Shown: piece by piece, positions 8,210 to 16,687 of the stretch | Layout of the letters: each line of letters opens with the position of its first letter | Numbering within the stretch: the stretch's first letter is position 1 | Source of the DNA: Amphritea pacifica | GTDB taxonomy: Bacteria > Pseudomonadota > Gammaproteobacteria > Pseudomonadales > Balneatricaceae | Direction: 5' to 3' | Length of the DNA: 64,000 bases | Assembly: GCF_016924145.1 (NCBI RefSeq) | Contig: NZ_JAFFZO010000007.1 | Span: 23,936 to 87,935, forward strand | Notes under the pieces: model-generated | Databases searched by the model: none | Seen by the model: only the letters and a program-made list of their open reading frames with translations | Told to the model about the DNA's origin: nothing | Position numbers and translations under genes: made by a program

Positions 8210-9631
8210 TTGAATACTGGAAAGGTTTCTTCGCTGCAAACCCGATCATTGATGCAGCTGGTGGTTCTGGCGTTTGTTCTGGTGGTTGCACCGCTGGGAA
8301 TTCTTATCTATCAGGCTACCGACTCGATGGTGACGCTGTCTCGCCAGGGGCGCGAGCACGCCAAAGAAGCACTCGATTTTTTCAGCCGCAGCCAGCATCT
8401 TCGAGAGTTATCGGGAGATCTTGTCCGTTCAGCCCGACAGTATGAAGTTCTGAAAAAAAGTGAGATTGAGGAGCGTTTTCGCTCGCAGCTTTCTGAATAT
8501 AAAGAACTGTTGCAACTGCACAGTTTTCTGATCGATTCCGGTAATATTGAAACCATCTTTGCCCTGATAGCTCAGCTTGAAAAACTGCCTCTGGATAAAA
8601 CCACCGGAGAAAAGGTCACCGAGCTGGTGCCTCTGACCCAGACACTCTACGACGACACCCGTAAGAAGCTTGATCAGCGGCTGGAATTTCTTAATGCCAA
8701 GGCTGAAGAGCAGCAGAATCTGCTCTGGCTTCAGGCCGGTCTGTTGATCACGCTGTCCACTATTCTGATCCTGTTTTTCAGTATCAGGATAACTCAGCCA
8801 GTCAAACAGCTGATGCTGAGAATCAAAGCCTTAGGCCATGGCCAGCTGGACATGTCAGAACCCTTCAATGGGCCTAAAGAGTTTCTGGCACTGAATCAGC
8901 AACTGGAATGGCTGGAAACCCACCTGCAGCTGCTTGAGCAGGAAAAACAGGCTTTTTTACGGCATATGTCCCATGAATTAAAAACCCCCCTGACTACACT
9001 GAGAGAGGGTACGGATCTCCTGGCCGAAGAGCTTGCGGGACCCCTGACCGAAAATCAAAAAGAAATCATCACCCTGATGCAGGAAAACAGCCTTTCTCTG
9101 CAGTCGCTGATTGAACAGTTACTTGATTACAACCGATTGCAGCACGGAGGTGAACATGAGCTCCAGACTCAACCCATCCTGCCTGTCATCAAAGAGTCAC
9201 TGTCATCCCATCAGTTGCTGCTCAAACAGAAACAGATCCAGGTCACACTGCCAAAGCAAGACATTCCCTGGGGTATCGAAAAAGGATTATTACAACGCGC
9301 TTTGAGTAACCTGATCTCCAATGCGTCGGTTTACGGTAGTGAAAATGGTCTGTTGAAGATTACTCTGACGCAAGAGGGGGAAACCCTTAAAATAGAGATC
9401 GGCAACACCGGTCCAGAAATACCGGTAACAGACCTTGAACAACTGTTTGACCCTTTCTATCAGGGGGTAAACAAGCGACAGGGGTCAGTCAAAGGGTCTG
9501 GAATAGGCTTAAGCATCGCCCGGGAAGCAATCAGAGCAATGGGCGGTAATCTTGAACTTCACAGCAATCAGGATGGTTATGTTAGTTTTATGATAAGTAT
9601 ACCGAATCAAGGACACGCTTCAGATGAGTAA
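8210..9631 (+). CDS. glrK: sensor histidine kinase GlrK/QseE-like
   Basis: An inner-membrane kinase of 473 residues. A first membrane segment (LVVLAFVLVVAPLGILIY) is followed by a periplasmic helical region, a second membrane segment (LLITLSTILILFFSI), and a HAMP-like linker. The H-box MSHELKTPLTTLREG carries the phospho-accepting His, and the ATPase has N-box NLISNAS and G-box GSGIGLSIARE. The start is uncertain: TTG 8210 fits the short cytoplasmic leader seen in GlrK proteins but lacks a good ribosome-binding site. The downstream lipoprotein gene overlaps its end by 8 bp and the response regulator follows, which is the glrK-qseG-glrR arrangement. GlrK phosphorylates GlrR in response to envelope signals. 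Confidence 0.88.
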   Translation: MNTGKVSSLQTRSLMQLVVLAFVLVVAPLGILIYQATDSMVTLSRQGREHAKEALDFFSRSQHLRELSGDLVRSARQYEVLKKSEIEERFRSQLSEYKELLQLHSFLIDSGNIETIFALIAQLEKLPLDKTTGEKVTELVPLTQTLYDDTRKKLDQRLEFLNAKAEEQQNLLWLQAGLLITLSTILILFFSIRITQPVKQLMLRIKALGHGQLDMSEPFNGPKEFLALNQQLEWLETHLQLLEQEKQAFLRHMSHELKTPLTTLREGTDLLAEELAGPLTENQKEIITLMQENSLSLQSLIEQLLDYNRLQHGGEHELQTQPILPVIKESLSSHQLLLKQKQIQVTLPKQDIPWGIEKGLLQRALSNLISNASVYGSENGLLKITLTQEGETLKIEIGNTGPEIPVTDLEQLFDPFYQGVNKRQGSVKGSGIGLSIAREAIRAMGGNLELHSNQDGYVSFMISIPNQGHASDE

Positions 9632-10103
9632 AACGCTGTTAGTTGTTTTTACAGTTATGATGCTCGGTGGCTGCCAGATAAAGCAGTTTCTGCCGACGCC
9701 AGACAATGGCTTTACCTGTATTGCTGGAGATATGGGTGAGTGGATGATGCTGGAGCAGCAATACCAACAATCCCGGCCTGAGGGAAAAGCCGCTATGCTT
9801 AAAGAAGCAGCAGATAAAGATCAGGTAATTATCCAGGCAATGCTTCTTAGTCAGCCCGATAACACTACGGCCCAGATAAAACGATCCATTGAGCTGTTTG
9901 AACAGCTTGATCTGGATAAAACACCCCAATGTGATGCAGAACAATACCTGCTGGTACGCTATCAGTACACCCAGGCAGTTATGACGCTACAGCGTGCTCT
10001 GAATACTGCTGACCTTGAGCGCAAAGCGCTTTCCGCCGAACGGGATAAGCTCAGGCAGCAGATAGAAGCATTAACTCGCATTGAGAATGATCTGTCTCGA
10101 TAG
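9624..10103 (+). CDS. qseG: QseG-like outer-membrane lipoprotein
   Basis: A 159-residue lipoprotein with lipobox LGGC at residues 14-17. The mature part is helical, with a C-terminal coiled coil (ALSAERDKLRQQIEALTRIEND). Its position between glrK and glrR matches qseG, whose product interacts with the kinase in enterobacteria. It overlaps glrK by 8 bp and ends 22 bp before the glrR start, so it is part of the operon. Sequence similarity to E. coli QseG is judged mainly from size, lipobox and context, so the symbol is tentative. Confidence 0.7.
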   Translation: MSKTLLVVFTVMMLGGCQIKQFLPTPDNGFTCIAGDMGEWMMLEQQYQQSRPEGKAAMLKEAADKDQVIIQAMLLSQPDNTTAQIKRSIELFEQLDLDKTPQCDAEQYLLVRYQYTQAVMTLQRALNTADLERKALSAERDKLRQQIEALTRIENDLSR

Positions 10104-10125
10104 AAAGACAGAGAGGAGAATATTT

Positions 10126-11499
10126 ATGAAGTCTACTCAGCAACGTATCCTTATTGTGGATGATGATCCGGGTATCCTTAAAGTACTAAGCTTACGCCTG
10201 AGTGCCTCAGGCTTTATCATTGATACTGCTAATTCAGGCGTAGAAGCACTGAAACGGATCAAACATGAAACACCCGACCTGGTCCTGAGTGATCTGCGTA
10301 TGGACGGAATGGATGGCATGGCACTGTTCTCAGCGATTCAGGAAGACCATCCGGCCCTGCCCGTAGTCATCATTACCGCCCACGGCTCTATCCCGGATGC
10401 CGTTGAGGCAACCCAGAAAGGTATTTTCGGCTTCCTCACCAAGCCGATTGATAAAGAGCAACTGCTCAACACAATTAAATCGGCGCTGGACTCTGCACAC
10501 GCGCAGGATGATAGCTGGCGCAGTGCTATCGTGACCCAGAGCCCGTTGATGAATGAACGTCTCAGCCAGGCTGAACGGGTTGCTAAATCCAATGTCAGCG
10601 TTCTGATCACCGGCCCCAGCGGTACCGGTAAGGAGCTGATGGCGAAGGCGATCCACAATGCCAGCGACCGCTGCGACAAGCCCTTTGTAGCGATCAACTG
10701 CGGCGCACTGCCAGAACAACTGCTTGAGTCCGAGCTGTTTGGCCATGCCAAAGGGGCCTTCACCGGGGCGGTCACACAGCATGAAGGCCTGTTTCAGTCT
10801 GCTGAAGGGGGCACGCTGTTCCTGGATGAGATTGGTGATATGCCTACGACACTCCAGGTTAAGCTGCTACGCGCCATTCAGGAGCGGACCATTCGCCCGG
10901 TGGGCTCAACCCGTTCCATCGAGATCGACGTCCGGGTAATCTCGGCAACCCACCGCAACCTGGAGCTGGCGATGGAGGATGGCGAGTTTCGCGAAGACCT
11001 CTACTACCGCCTCAATGTGGTTAACCTGGATCTGCCGCCGCTGCGGGATCGCCCTGAAGATATACCACTGCTGGCCCGCTACTTTGTCGAGCAGTCGGCT
11101 AAACGACACAATCCTAAAGTTAAGGGGATCTCTCCCGGAGCGCTGCATATCCTTGCTCAGGCGGCCTGGCCCGGCAATGTGCGTCAGTTGGAAAACGTGG
11201 TTGAGCAGACCGTCGCCCTGTCCGGCGCGCCGATCATCAGCGAAGGGCTGGTGAATCAGGCGATTGCCAATCAGGACCGGGTAATCCCCTCCTTCAATGA
11301 GGCACGATCCAGTTTTGAGAGAAGCTATCTGACCAAAGTGATGCATATCACTGCAGGCAATGTGACCCAGGCAGCCAAAATTGCCCAGCGCAACCGGACC
11401 GACTTTTATAAACTGCTGAACAAGCATAATTTAGAAGCCTCCCAGTTTAAGCCGGGACGCAAAGCTCATGAGTATATTGAGCACAAAAAAGCCGGATAA
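10126..11499 (+). CDS. glrR: sigma-54-dependent response regulator GlrR/QseF
   Basis: A 457-residue NtrC-family activator. The receiver domain has the acidic pocket (VDDDPG), the phospho-acceptor Asp in LVLSDLRMDG and a Lys in FLTKPID. The AAA+ domain has Walker A GPSGTGKE, the sigma-54 loop GAFTGA, and Walker B GGTLFLDEIGD. The C-terminus has a Fis-type helix-turn-helix (NVTQAAKIAQRNRTDFYKLL). The ATG at 10126 is chosen because GAGAGGAGA lies just upstream; an in-frame TTG at 10081 is less likely. It activates sigma-54 promoters when phosphorylated by GlrK; its own operon has a candidate site and promoter. A terminator follows directly. Confidence 0.93.
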   Translation: MKSTQQRILIVDDDPGILKVLSLRLSASGFIIDTANSGVEALKRIKHETPDLVLSDLRMDGMDGMALFSAIQEDHPALPVVIITAHGSIPDAVEATQKGIFGFLTKPIDKEQLLNTIKSALDSAHAQDDSWRSAIVTQSPLMNERLSQAERVAKSNVSVLITGPSGTGKELMAKAIHNASDRCDKPFVAINCGALPEQLLESELFGHAKGAFTGAVTQHEGLFQSAEGGTLFLDEIGDMPTTLQVKLLRAIQERTIRPVGSTRSIEIDVRVISATHRNLELAMEDGEFREDLYYRLNVVNLDLPPLRDRPEDIPLLARYFVEQSAKRHNPKVKGISPGALHILAQAAWPGNVRQLENVVEQTVALSGAPIISEGLVNQAIANQDRVIPSFNEARSSFERSYLTKVMHITAGNVTQAAKIAQRNRTDFYKLLNKHNLEASQFKPGRKAHEYIEHKKAG

Positions 11500-11513
11500 C
11501 ATTCTGACTGATC

Positions 11514-11542
11514 AAAAAAGGCCATCGCTGATGGCCTTTTTT
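11514..11542 (+). terminator. intrinsic terminator of the glr operon
   Basis: GGCCATC/GATGGCC hairpin with a 3-nt loop, flanked by A and T runs, 14 bp after the glrR stop codon. Confidence 0.93.
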
Positions 11543-11618
11543 ATTGAGCTGTCTATAAGGTCAATCGGCAACGTTAAGTAGCGCAGATGATGACAGGTAT
11601 CCAGAGAGTGATGCCAGC

Positions 11619-12092
11619 CTAACGACCGATTTCCGCCATTGATCCACGGGTCAGCTGCAACAGATCGGCGGGACGAAGTTCGATCTCCAGGCCCCGTTTC
11701 CCCGCACTGACGAAGATCGTTTCAAACTGCCCGGCGGAATCATCCAGTAGGGTTGGTAACGATTTTTTCTGCCCCAGCGGGCTGATTCCTCCCACCAGAT
11801 AACCGCTGCTGCGTTGCGCCTGTTGCGGATCAGCCATGGTCACTTTCTTGGTTTTTAACGCACTGGCTACCGCTTTCAGGTTCAGCTGCCCGGCCACCGG
11901 CACGACGGCTACTGCCAATTGCCGGTTATCACCATTAACCGCGACCAGCAACGTTTTAAATACCCGTTCAGCACTTATATCAAGCGCCGCAGCCGCTTCT
12001 TCACCATAAGACTCACTGGAAGGGTCATGCCTGTACTCATGTACGGCAAAGCTAATTTTCATTTTCTTAGCCAGTTGAATAGCCGGGGTCAT
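11619..12092 (-). CDS. ybaK: Cys-tRNA(Pro)/Cys-tRNA(Cys) deacylase
   Basis: A 157-residue YbaK/EbsC protein, a free-standing editing domain that hydrolyses Cys mischarged on tRNA(Pro), working with prolyl-tRNA synthetase. Family features: [19 protein letters not shown] at the N-terminus, [28 protein letters not shown], the [10 protein letters not shown] loop, and the C-terminal [15 protein letters not shown]. The length is normal. It begins 8 bp after the CigR-like gene, with a GGAG overlapping that gene's end, so the two are probably co-transcribed. The product is cytoplasmic. Confidence 0.93.
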   Translation of the reverse strand: MTPAIQLAKKMKISFAVHEYRHDPSSESYGEEAAAALDISAERVFKTLLVAVNGDNRQLAVAVVPVAGQLNLKAVASALKTKKVTMADPQQAQRSSGYLVGGISPLGQKKSLPTLLDDSAGQFETIFVSAGKRGLEIELRPADLLQLTRGSMAEIGR

Positions 12093-12100
12093 CTCAGAGC

Positions 12101-12646
12101 TTACTCCATAACACCACTGGCATCGAGGATATCGATCACATCGACAACGGTTGCATCTCCTTCAAGCACCCGGATCACCTTATTGCCAAGCCTTCGGTTT
12201 TCCTCACCAGCAACCCGCCCAATAACTCTGTCCAGATCATCGGGTAAAGGCTCGGACTGACGATAAAGATCGCGATCAAGCCGATCGCCCAGGACAACTT
12301 TTTTCTCCCAGCCGGGAGGCAGCTTACCACCACGCTGCAGCTTCTTTTCTAACCCCTGTGGTATCGATTTCTGCTTATCCTTTTGCGCATTTTTCTGGTG
12401 ATCGTTATCTTTTTTACGTTGCTGATAGAAGTTCCGAATCTGATATCGCTCATCATCACTAAACGTTCTGTGACGAACGGTATTTTCATGCTCCGAACGA
12501 CTACGCTCTTCGACGGTTCGCTCCTGTCTCTGGCTAGCACCGTGCTCTTCTCTGCCCGGATTCTCGGCCTTCTTTGCTAAAACAGCAGGGGCTGCCGTCA
12601 TAACACTGACTACAAGCAAAACACTTAATAACGGAGTTATACGCAT
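12101..12646 (-). CDS. CigR/RcnB-like periplasmic protein
   Basis: A 181-residue exported protein. A signal peptide (to about residue 24, AVLA) is followed by a long charged, probably disordered or helical region, and then a C-terminal domain with [20 protein letters not shown]. That Pro-Gly-Trp signature is typical of the RcnB/CigR families. CigR is known as an anti-virulence regulator in Salmonella, but homologues in free-living bacteria have no assigned role. It lies between the Ysc84-like gene (19 bp upstream) and ybaK, suggesting a three-gene transcript. Confidence 0.75.
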   Translation of the reverse strand: MRITPLLSVLLVVSVMTAAPAVLAKKAENPGREEHGASQRQERTVEERSRSEHENTVRHRTFSDDERYQIRNFYQQRKKDNDHQKNAQKDKQKSIPQGLEKKLQRGGKLPPGWEKKVVLGDRLDRDLYRQSEPLPDDLDRVIGRVAGEENRRLGNKVIRVLEGDATVVDVIDILDASGVME

Positions 12647-12665
12647 ATTGAAAATTTTCCTATCT

Positions 12666-13205
12666 CTATCTATCGATACGGGTTATTTTCGAGCCTTCTA
12701 TGCTGAGATTATACATCAATCCCTTATTAGAGAAGATAAAACCAATGATAGGCTGCTGCACTGTATTTGAGTCTATCTGCCCACCGGCTCCCACGGTCGC
12801 CAGGGCCACACTGCCATCCACCCCCGCTTCCCAGCCATCACTGTTGCGGAATTTATCCAGTGCCTCCTGACTCATAAACAGCAGTACTTCTGATTTAATC
12901 TGAGCCCCCAGCTGAAAACCGATTGAGGCGGATGCAACATTGTAATAAGCGGCCGTTTTACCACCCAGCCGAAGCGCACCTTCACCATACTCTCCACCAA
13001 TCCCCATGCCCGCCTTAATCACATCGGGAAATATCAATACGCCAACCGCTTTTCTGGCCAGCTCTTTTCCCGCCGGGCTATGATGATAGAACTCCTTCAG
13101 CGTCTGATTAACTTTAGCGTCAATCTCCTGAGCCGACGCTGCGTTGGCACTTACCGGCAAAAATGCAAGCAGTGACGAGGCGAGTAAAACCGTTAAGAAT
13201 TTCAT
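12666..13205 (-). CDS. Ysc84-like lipid-binding periplasmic protein
   Basis: A secreted protein of 179 residues with a signal peptide cleaved about residue 22 (ANA). The mature chain has the Ysc84/SYLF fold: KAVGVLIFPDVIKAGMGIGGEYGEGALR, then SIGFQLGAQIKSEVLLFMS. Bacterial members are exported and bind lipids or membranes; their exact role is unsettled. The second ATG (13205) is chosen because GGAG lies 6 bp before it, whereas it touches the upstream ATG at 13211. It leads the probable operon with the CigR-like gene and ybaK. Confidence 0.85.
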   Translation of the reverse strand: MKFLTVLLASSLLAFLPVSANAASAQEIDAKVNQTLKEFYHHSPAGKELARKAVGVLIFPDVIKAGMGIGGEYGEGALRLGGKTAAYYNVASASIGFQLGAQIKSEVLLFMSQEALDKFRNSDGWEAGVDGSVALATVGAGGQIDSNTVQQPIIGFIFSNKGLMYNLSIEGSKITRIDR

Positions 13206-13309
13206 CAGCATCTCCAGATTACGTTTACAGAAAGTATGAGCGACAAATGTCGGGGCAGCAACTTCACCCCGACAAGCGTAGTGGTTAGATCTGAATCAGG
13301 GTGATCATA

Positions 13310-13531
13310 TTAATATGACGCTCTCAGGGGCCTGAGAACGTCTTCCAGGCCGTTGAGTTTCACTTCATACAGAATCTGCAGCAGAATACCGATCTCCCCT
13401 TCAGGAAAGCCCTTTCCGGCAAACCACACCAGATAGGGCTCCGGCAGATCCACCAGTATCCGGCCCTTATACTTGCCAAACGGCATCTTCATATTAGCCA
13501 GCTTCTGCAGTCTTTCTGGGGTTATCTCCAT
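13310..13531 (-). CDS. DUF3820 family protein
   Basis: A 73-residue protein with the DUF3820 core KMPFGKYKGRILVDLPEPYLVWFAGKG. This small family is found across gammaproteobacteria; a Pseudomonas member has been called a quorum-regulated virulence factor, but the biochemical role is unclear. The start at 13531 is favoured by AACGAGG 5 bp upstream; a longer in-frame extension to 13576 adds a non-conserved leader. Nothing else in the context suggests a function. Confidence 0.85.
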   Translation of the reverse strand: MEITPERLQKLANMKMPFGKYKGRILVDLPEPYLVWFAGKGFPEGEIGILLQILYEVKLNGLEDVLRPLRASY

Positions 13532-13687
13532 CTGTGCCTCGTTATACCCTGTTTGTCGGACTAGACTATAGCGCAAATAATCCGCGAAATAATTCCAATC
13601 ATGGTGCGCAAGCGTTACGCTTCGTTTTGCTCAGCCATTAAATACCGCCCATTTTAGCCTCCAGGGCAGAAAAAGAGAGATCAAGGG

Positions 13688-14572
13688 ATGACATTACCGC
13701 CGACTCAAGCTAAATCTTTACCAGCTCAGTCTTTAAAAACTCAGCCTGATCAGACTCAACTGACTCAGATTACCATCTATCCGGTTAAGTCGACCGCACC
13801 GGTCACTCTGAGCCGAAGCGCCGTCACGGATACCGGGCTGGCATTTGACCGGCAGTTTGTGCTCTGCGATGACAACGGCAAATTTATCACTGCCAGAACC
13901 AAGCCCCGCTTACTGGGGGTTAAAACCGCTCTGCTGCCAGAGGGCATTCTGCTGACAGCACCGGGGGTTGAGCCTCTTCACCTTGAATATGCAGCCTTCA
14001 GTGGCCCCTACCACAGCATCCGCGTATGGCAGGACAGCATCGATGCGGTGTGCTGCGGTGATAACGCTGCACAGTGGTTCAGTGAATATCTGCAAGGCCC
14101 CTGTAAACTCTATTTCTTTGGCCCGCAATCCAGCCGCCCGGTGAACCGCAGACCTGGGAATCAGGTCGCCTTTGCCGATGGATATCCGCTGCTACTGATC
14201 TCTGAAGCATCCCTGAGCGATCTCAATAGACGCTGTAAAAGCACTGTAAGGATGGAGCAGATGCGTCCCAATCTGGTTGTCAGCAATTGCGAACCCTATG
14301 CTGAAGATGGCTGGCAGCGGATCAGAATAGGCGAAATCGAGTTTGATATTGTAAAACCCTGCGGCCGTTGTATTCTCACCACCACAGATCCGGAAACCCT
14401 GGAGCGCAACGCCGATCGGGAGCCTCTGAGTGTCTTAAAGCAGTACCGCAGGGGCGCTGACGGAGAAGCCCATTTCGGGCAGAACCTCGTGCCACTAAAC
14501 CATGGCATCATCTCGCTCAACGACCCTGTAGAGGTACTGGAAACCTGTCAGGCACAAACCTACGGTCAATAA
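13688..14572 (+). CDS. MOSC-domain protein
   Basis: A 294-residue protein with a MOSC N-terminal beta-barrel (ITIYPVKSTAPVTLSRSAV, GLAFDRQFVL) and a MOSC domain carrying a conserved Cys motif (KPCGRCILTTTDPETL). MOSC proteins bind sulfur or molybdenum cofactor intermediates and include molybdenum hydroxylaminopurine reductases such as YcbX, which has an extra C-terminal ferredoxin that is absent here. The first 27 residues are Gln/Thr/Ser-rich and poorly conserved in character. GAGAG about 8 bp upstream may serve as ribosome-binding site. It is monocistronic and convergent with tmcA. The redox partner is unknown. Confidence 0.88.
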   Translation: MTLPPTQAKSLPAQSLKTQPDQTQLTQITIYPVKSTAPVTLSRSAVTDTGLAFDRQFVLCDDNGKFITARTKPRLLGVKTALLPEGILLTAPGVEPLHLEYAAFSGPYHSIRVWQDSIDAVCCGDNAAQWFSEYLQGPCKLYFFGPQSSRPVNRRPGNQVAFADGYPLLLISEASLSDLNRRCKSTVRMEQMRPNLVVSNCEPYAEDGWQRIRIGEIEFDIVKPCGRCILTTTDPETLERNADREPLSVLKQYRRGADGEAHFGQNLVPLNHGIISLNDPVEVLETCQAQTYGQ

Positions 14573-14587
14573 CCTGAAGCGGGTATG

Positions 14588-16546
14588 TTACAGGGCAAAC
14601 AGACTGAGCAGATCGGAACTGATCTGCCCGGTCCCCTGCGAAGCCAGTTTTTTAAGCTGCAGGCTGGCCTTTTCAGTGCCTTTCTCCTGCAGCACAATCC
14701 CGGCAGGCGATACTCCCCGCAGCATGACTGCGGCGTGGGTTCCGCTGACCTTATCCCGGTTATAGCCAAGCCGTTGCAGGCGGAAACCAAATGGCTGCCA
14801 GAAACTCAGCAGCTCCGCCGTTGCCCCAAAGCTGGTACCCAGCCAGTCAATATCTGTGCTGGCCTGTTCGATCGCCTGCAACAGGGCTGTGCCAATACCC
14901 CGCCGCTGTCGTTGCGGATGTACAGCAATCCGCATGACCCTCAGTCCGCGGCAACCTGCCGCCTCTGGAATATGGCAGTGAGCCAGCAGTGTCTGGGGAA
15001 TTAACTGACCTTTTGGTCGCCGGGTGCCAGCCATTATTGCCTCAGCCAGACCGTGGTTAATCGGCCCTTCGTAGGCCAGCAATGCTGTTGCGACCAGCTT
15101 AGACTCCTCCTCTTCACTGAACCCCGCCCACACCTCAATATTGGGGCTATCGAGCAGAATACGCAGATCCCCCGGGGTGGTCCGGTAGTGCGCCAGAATT
15201 AACAAGCCAAACAACTGTTTGAGCATTTCACTGTCGGCTATCAGATCATCACGATCCAGTTTTCTGAAATTCACGCCTTCCCACTGCGCAGGGGTAGCCG
15301 CCAGTGTCACAGGCTCGGCATCCAGTAACAATGCCTGATAGGTAAACCGCTCCAGCGGATCGCCTTCAGCCCAGCGTACCGGCTGCTGCATAGAGAGCAG
15401 CTGCCGTTCGGGCACCCTGCGGTCAAGAGTGGGCATAAAGCGCACAGCAAACCCCTGCCCGGTTCCCTCATAGCCGTGCAGGGTCGAAGCAAAGATAACC
15501 CGCCGATAATCCAGCAGGCTTAACAGCACCGGGGCTGGAATTGCTGCCGCTTCATCGATCAGCAGCAGGTCCGCATCCGGTTGTTGCCGGGACAGCTGAT
15601 CAGGCAGCATAAAGCGCAACCGATTCTGGCCATATACCCAGAGGTCCCGGGGGTGTTCGCGAAGCTCAGCAGATAAGAATCTTTCCAGCATCGCTATCAC
15701 CGACTGCACTGCCCCCCGTGATGGGGCCGTCAGAATAATATCGAGCCTGTCGCGATTAACGGATGAGTCCGTATTGGGGATATCCGGCTGCGGCGCTGTT
15801 ATACCCCTTCTCATTAATACCGCAGCGAGTATACCCAGCGCGGCACTTTTACCCCGTCCCCGATCAGCGGTCAGCACCAGCACAGCCCGGGACTGACGAA
15901 CCGCCTGCAGACACTGTTTGACTGTCCTCTCCTGATCCGCGGTGCGAAACGGTGCGCTGCAGGATGAAGTTTCCGCTTCTGGCTGGACATGGGTCCCAGC
16001 CGATGAAGCCAGGGGATCTGTTGGCCGGCAAAGCTGCGGCAAGGGGTTATCTTCGGTGAACTGAATCAGGTCAGTATCGCTGCCAATACAGCCCTGCAGA
16101 TGGCGGATAAAGCGACGCCCGACATCGGCCACCCCATAGGGCTCCACAGCGATATGCCCATACTCAGGATCATTAAACGCCTGCCAGGCAGATAAAGGCG
16201 GAGTGATTAACACAAACACCCCGCCTGCGATCAATGTGCCTGCCACCTGACCAAATCCATTAGGGTTAAAGCCGCTCCAGCAATCAAAGAAAACACACTC
16301 GCTCTCCTGCCCCAGCAGTTGATGTGTCTGTTTGGCACTGACCGGTTTAAGCTGCACCGGGGGAACCAGACCGACCCCTGCATCGCCAATCCAGAGTATC
16401 CGGGTTGTCGGGCAACTCAGAGCTGAAATCTGCTGCTGACACCACTGTCGATCACCGCTAATCAGCAACAACTGTCGGGGCGCCCCCTGGCGGACGTGAT
16501 TCGACAAAGACACAATTATGTCGTTTAAGGGTTGTATGCTGTTCAC
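14588..16546 (-). CDS. tmcA: tRNA(Met) cytidine acetyltransferase
   Basis: A 652-residue enzyme that makes N4-acetylcytidine at the wobble position of elongator tRNA(Met), using acetyl-CoA and ATP. The domain order fits: N-terminal DUF1726-like domain, RecD-like helicase domain with P-loop TADRGRGKSAALG and the Walker B acidic stretch LLLIDEAAAIPAP, then a GNAT domain with acetyl-CoA loop VHPQRQRRGIGTALL, and a C-terminal tRNA-binding part. The GTG start has AAGG three bases before it, so the spacing is short. The length is close to the E. coli enzyme (671). The chain is intact. Confidence 0.95.
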   Translation of the reverse strand: MNSIQPLNDIIVSLSNHVRQGAPRQLLLISGDRQWCQQQISALSCPTTRILWIGDAGVGLVPPVQLKPVSAKQTHQLLGQESECVFFDCWSGFNPNGFGQVAGTLIAGGVFVLITPPLSAWQAFNDPEYGHIAVEPYGVADVGRRFIRHLQGCIGSDTDLIQFTEDNPLPQLCRPTDPLASSAGTHVQPEAETSSCSAPFRTADQERTVKQCLQAVRQSRAVLVLTADRGRGKSAALGILAAVLMRRGITAPQPDIPNTDSSVNRDRLDIILTAPSRGAVQSVIAMLERFLSAELREHPRDLWVYGQNRLRFMLPDQLSRQQPDADLLLIDEAAAIPAPVLLSLLDYRRVIFASTLHGYEGTGQGFAVRFMPTLDRRVPERQLLSMQQPVRWAEGDPLERFTYQALLLDAEPVTLAATPAQWEGVNFRKLDRDDLIADSEMLKQLFGLLILAHYRTTPGDLRILLDSPNIEVWAGFSEEEESKLVATALLAYEGPINHGLAEAIMAGTRRPKGQLIPQTLLAHCHIPEAAGCRGLRVMRIAVHPQRQRRGIGTALLQAIEQASTDIDWLGTSFGATAELLSFWQPFGFRLQRLGYNRDKVSGTHAAVMLRGVSPAGIVLQEKGTEKASLQLKKLASQGTGQISSDLLSLFAL

Positions 16547-16687
16547 TGACCTTTCCTTAATTTCACCCGGATTGAATTTTACACGCTATGTATGTCAGGG
16601 TATAAGGAAATAACGGAAACCGGGTAAGGAGGCGAAATAAACACCATGAGAGTCAATCACAGGCTTTTAAAGGCGTGGGGATAACAG

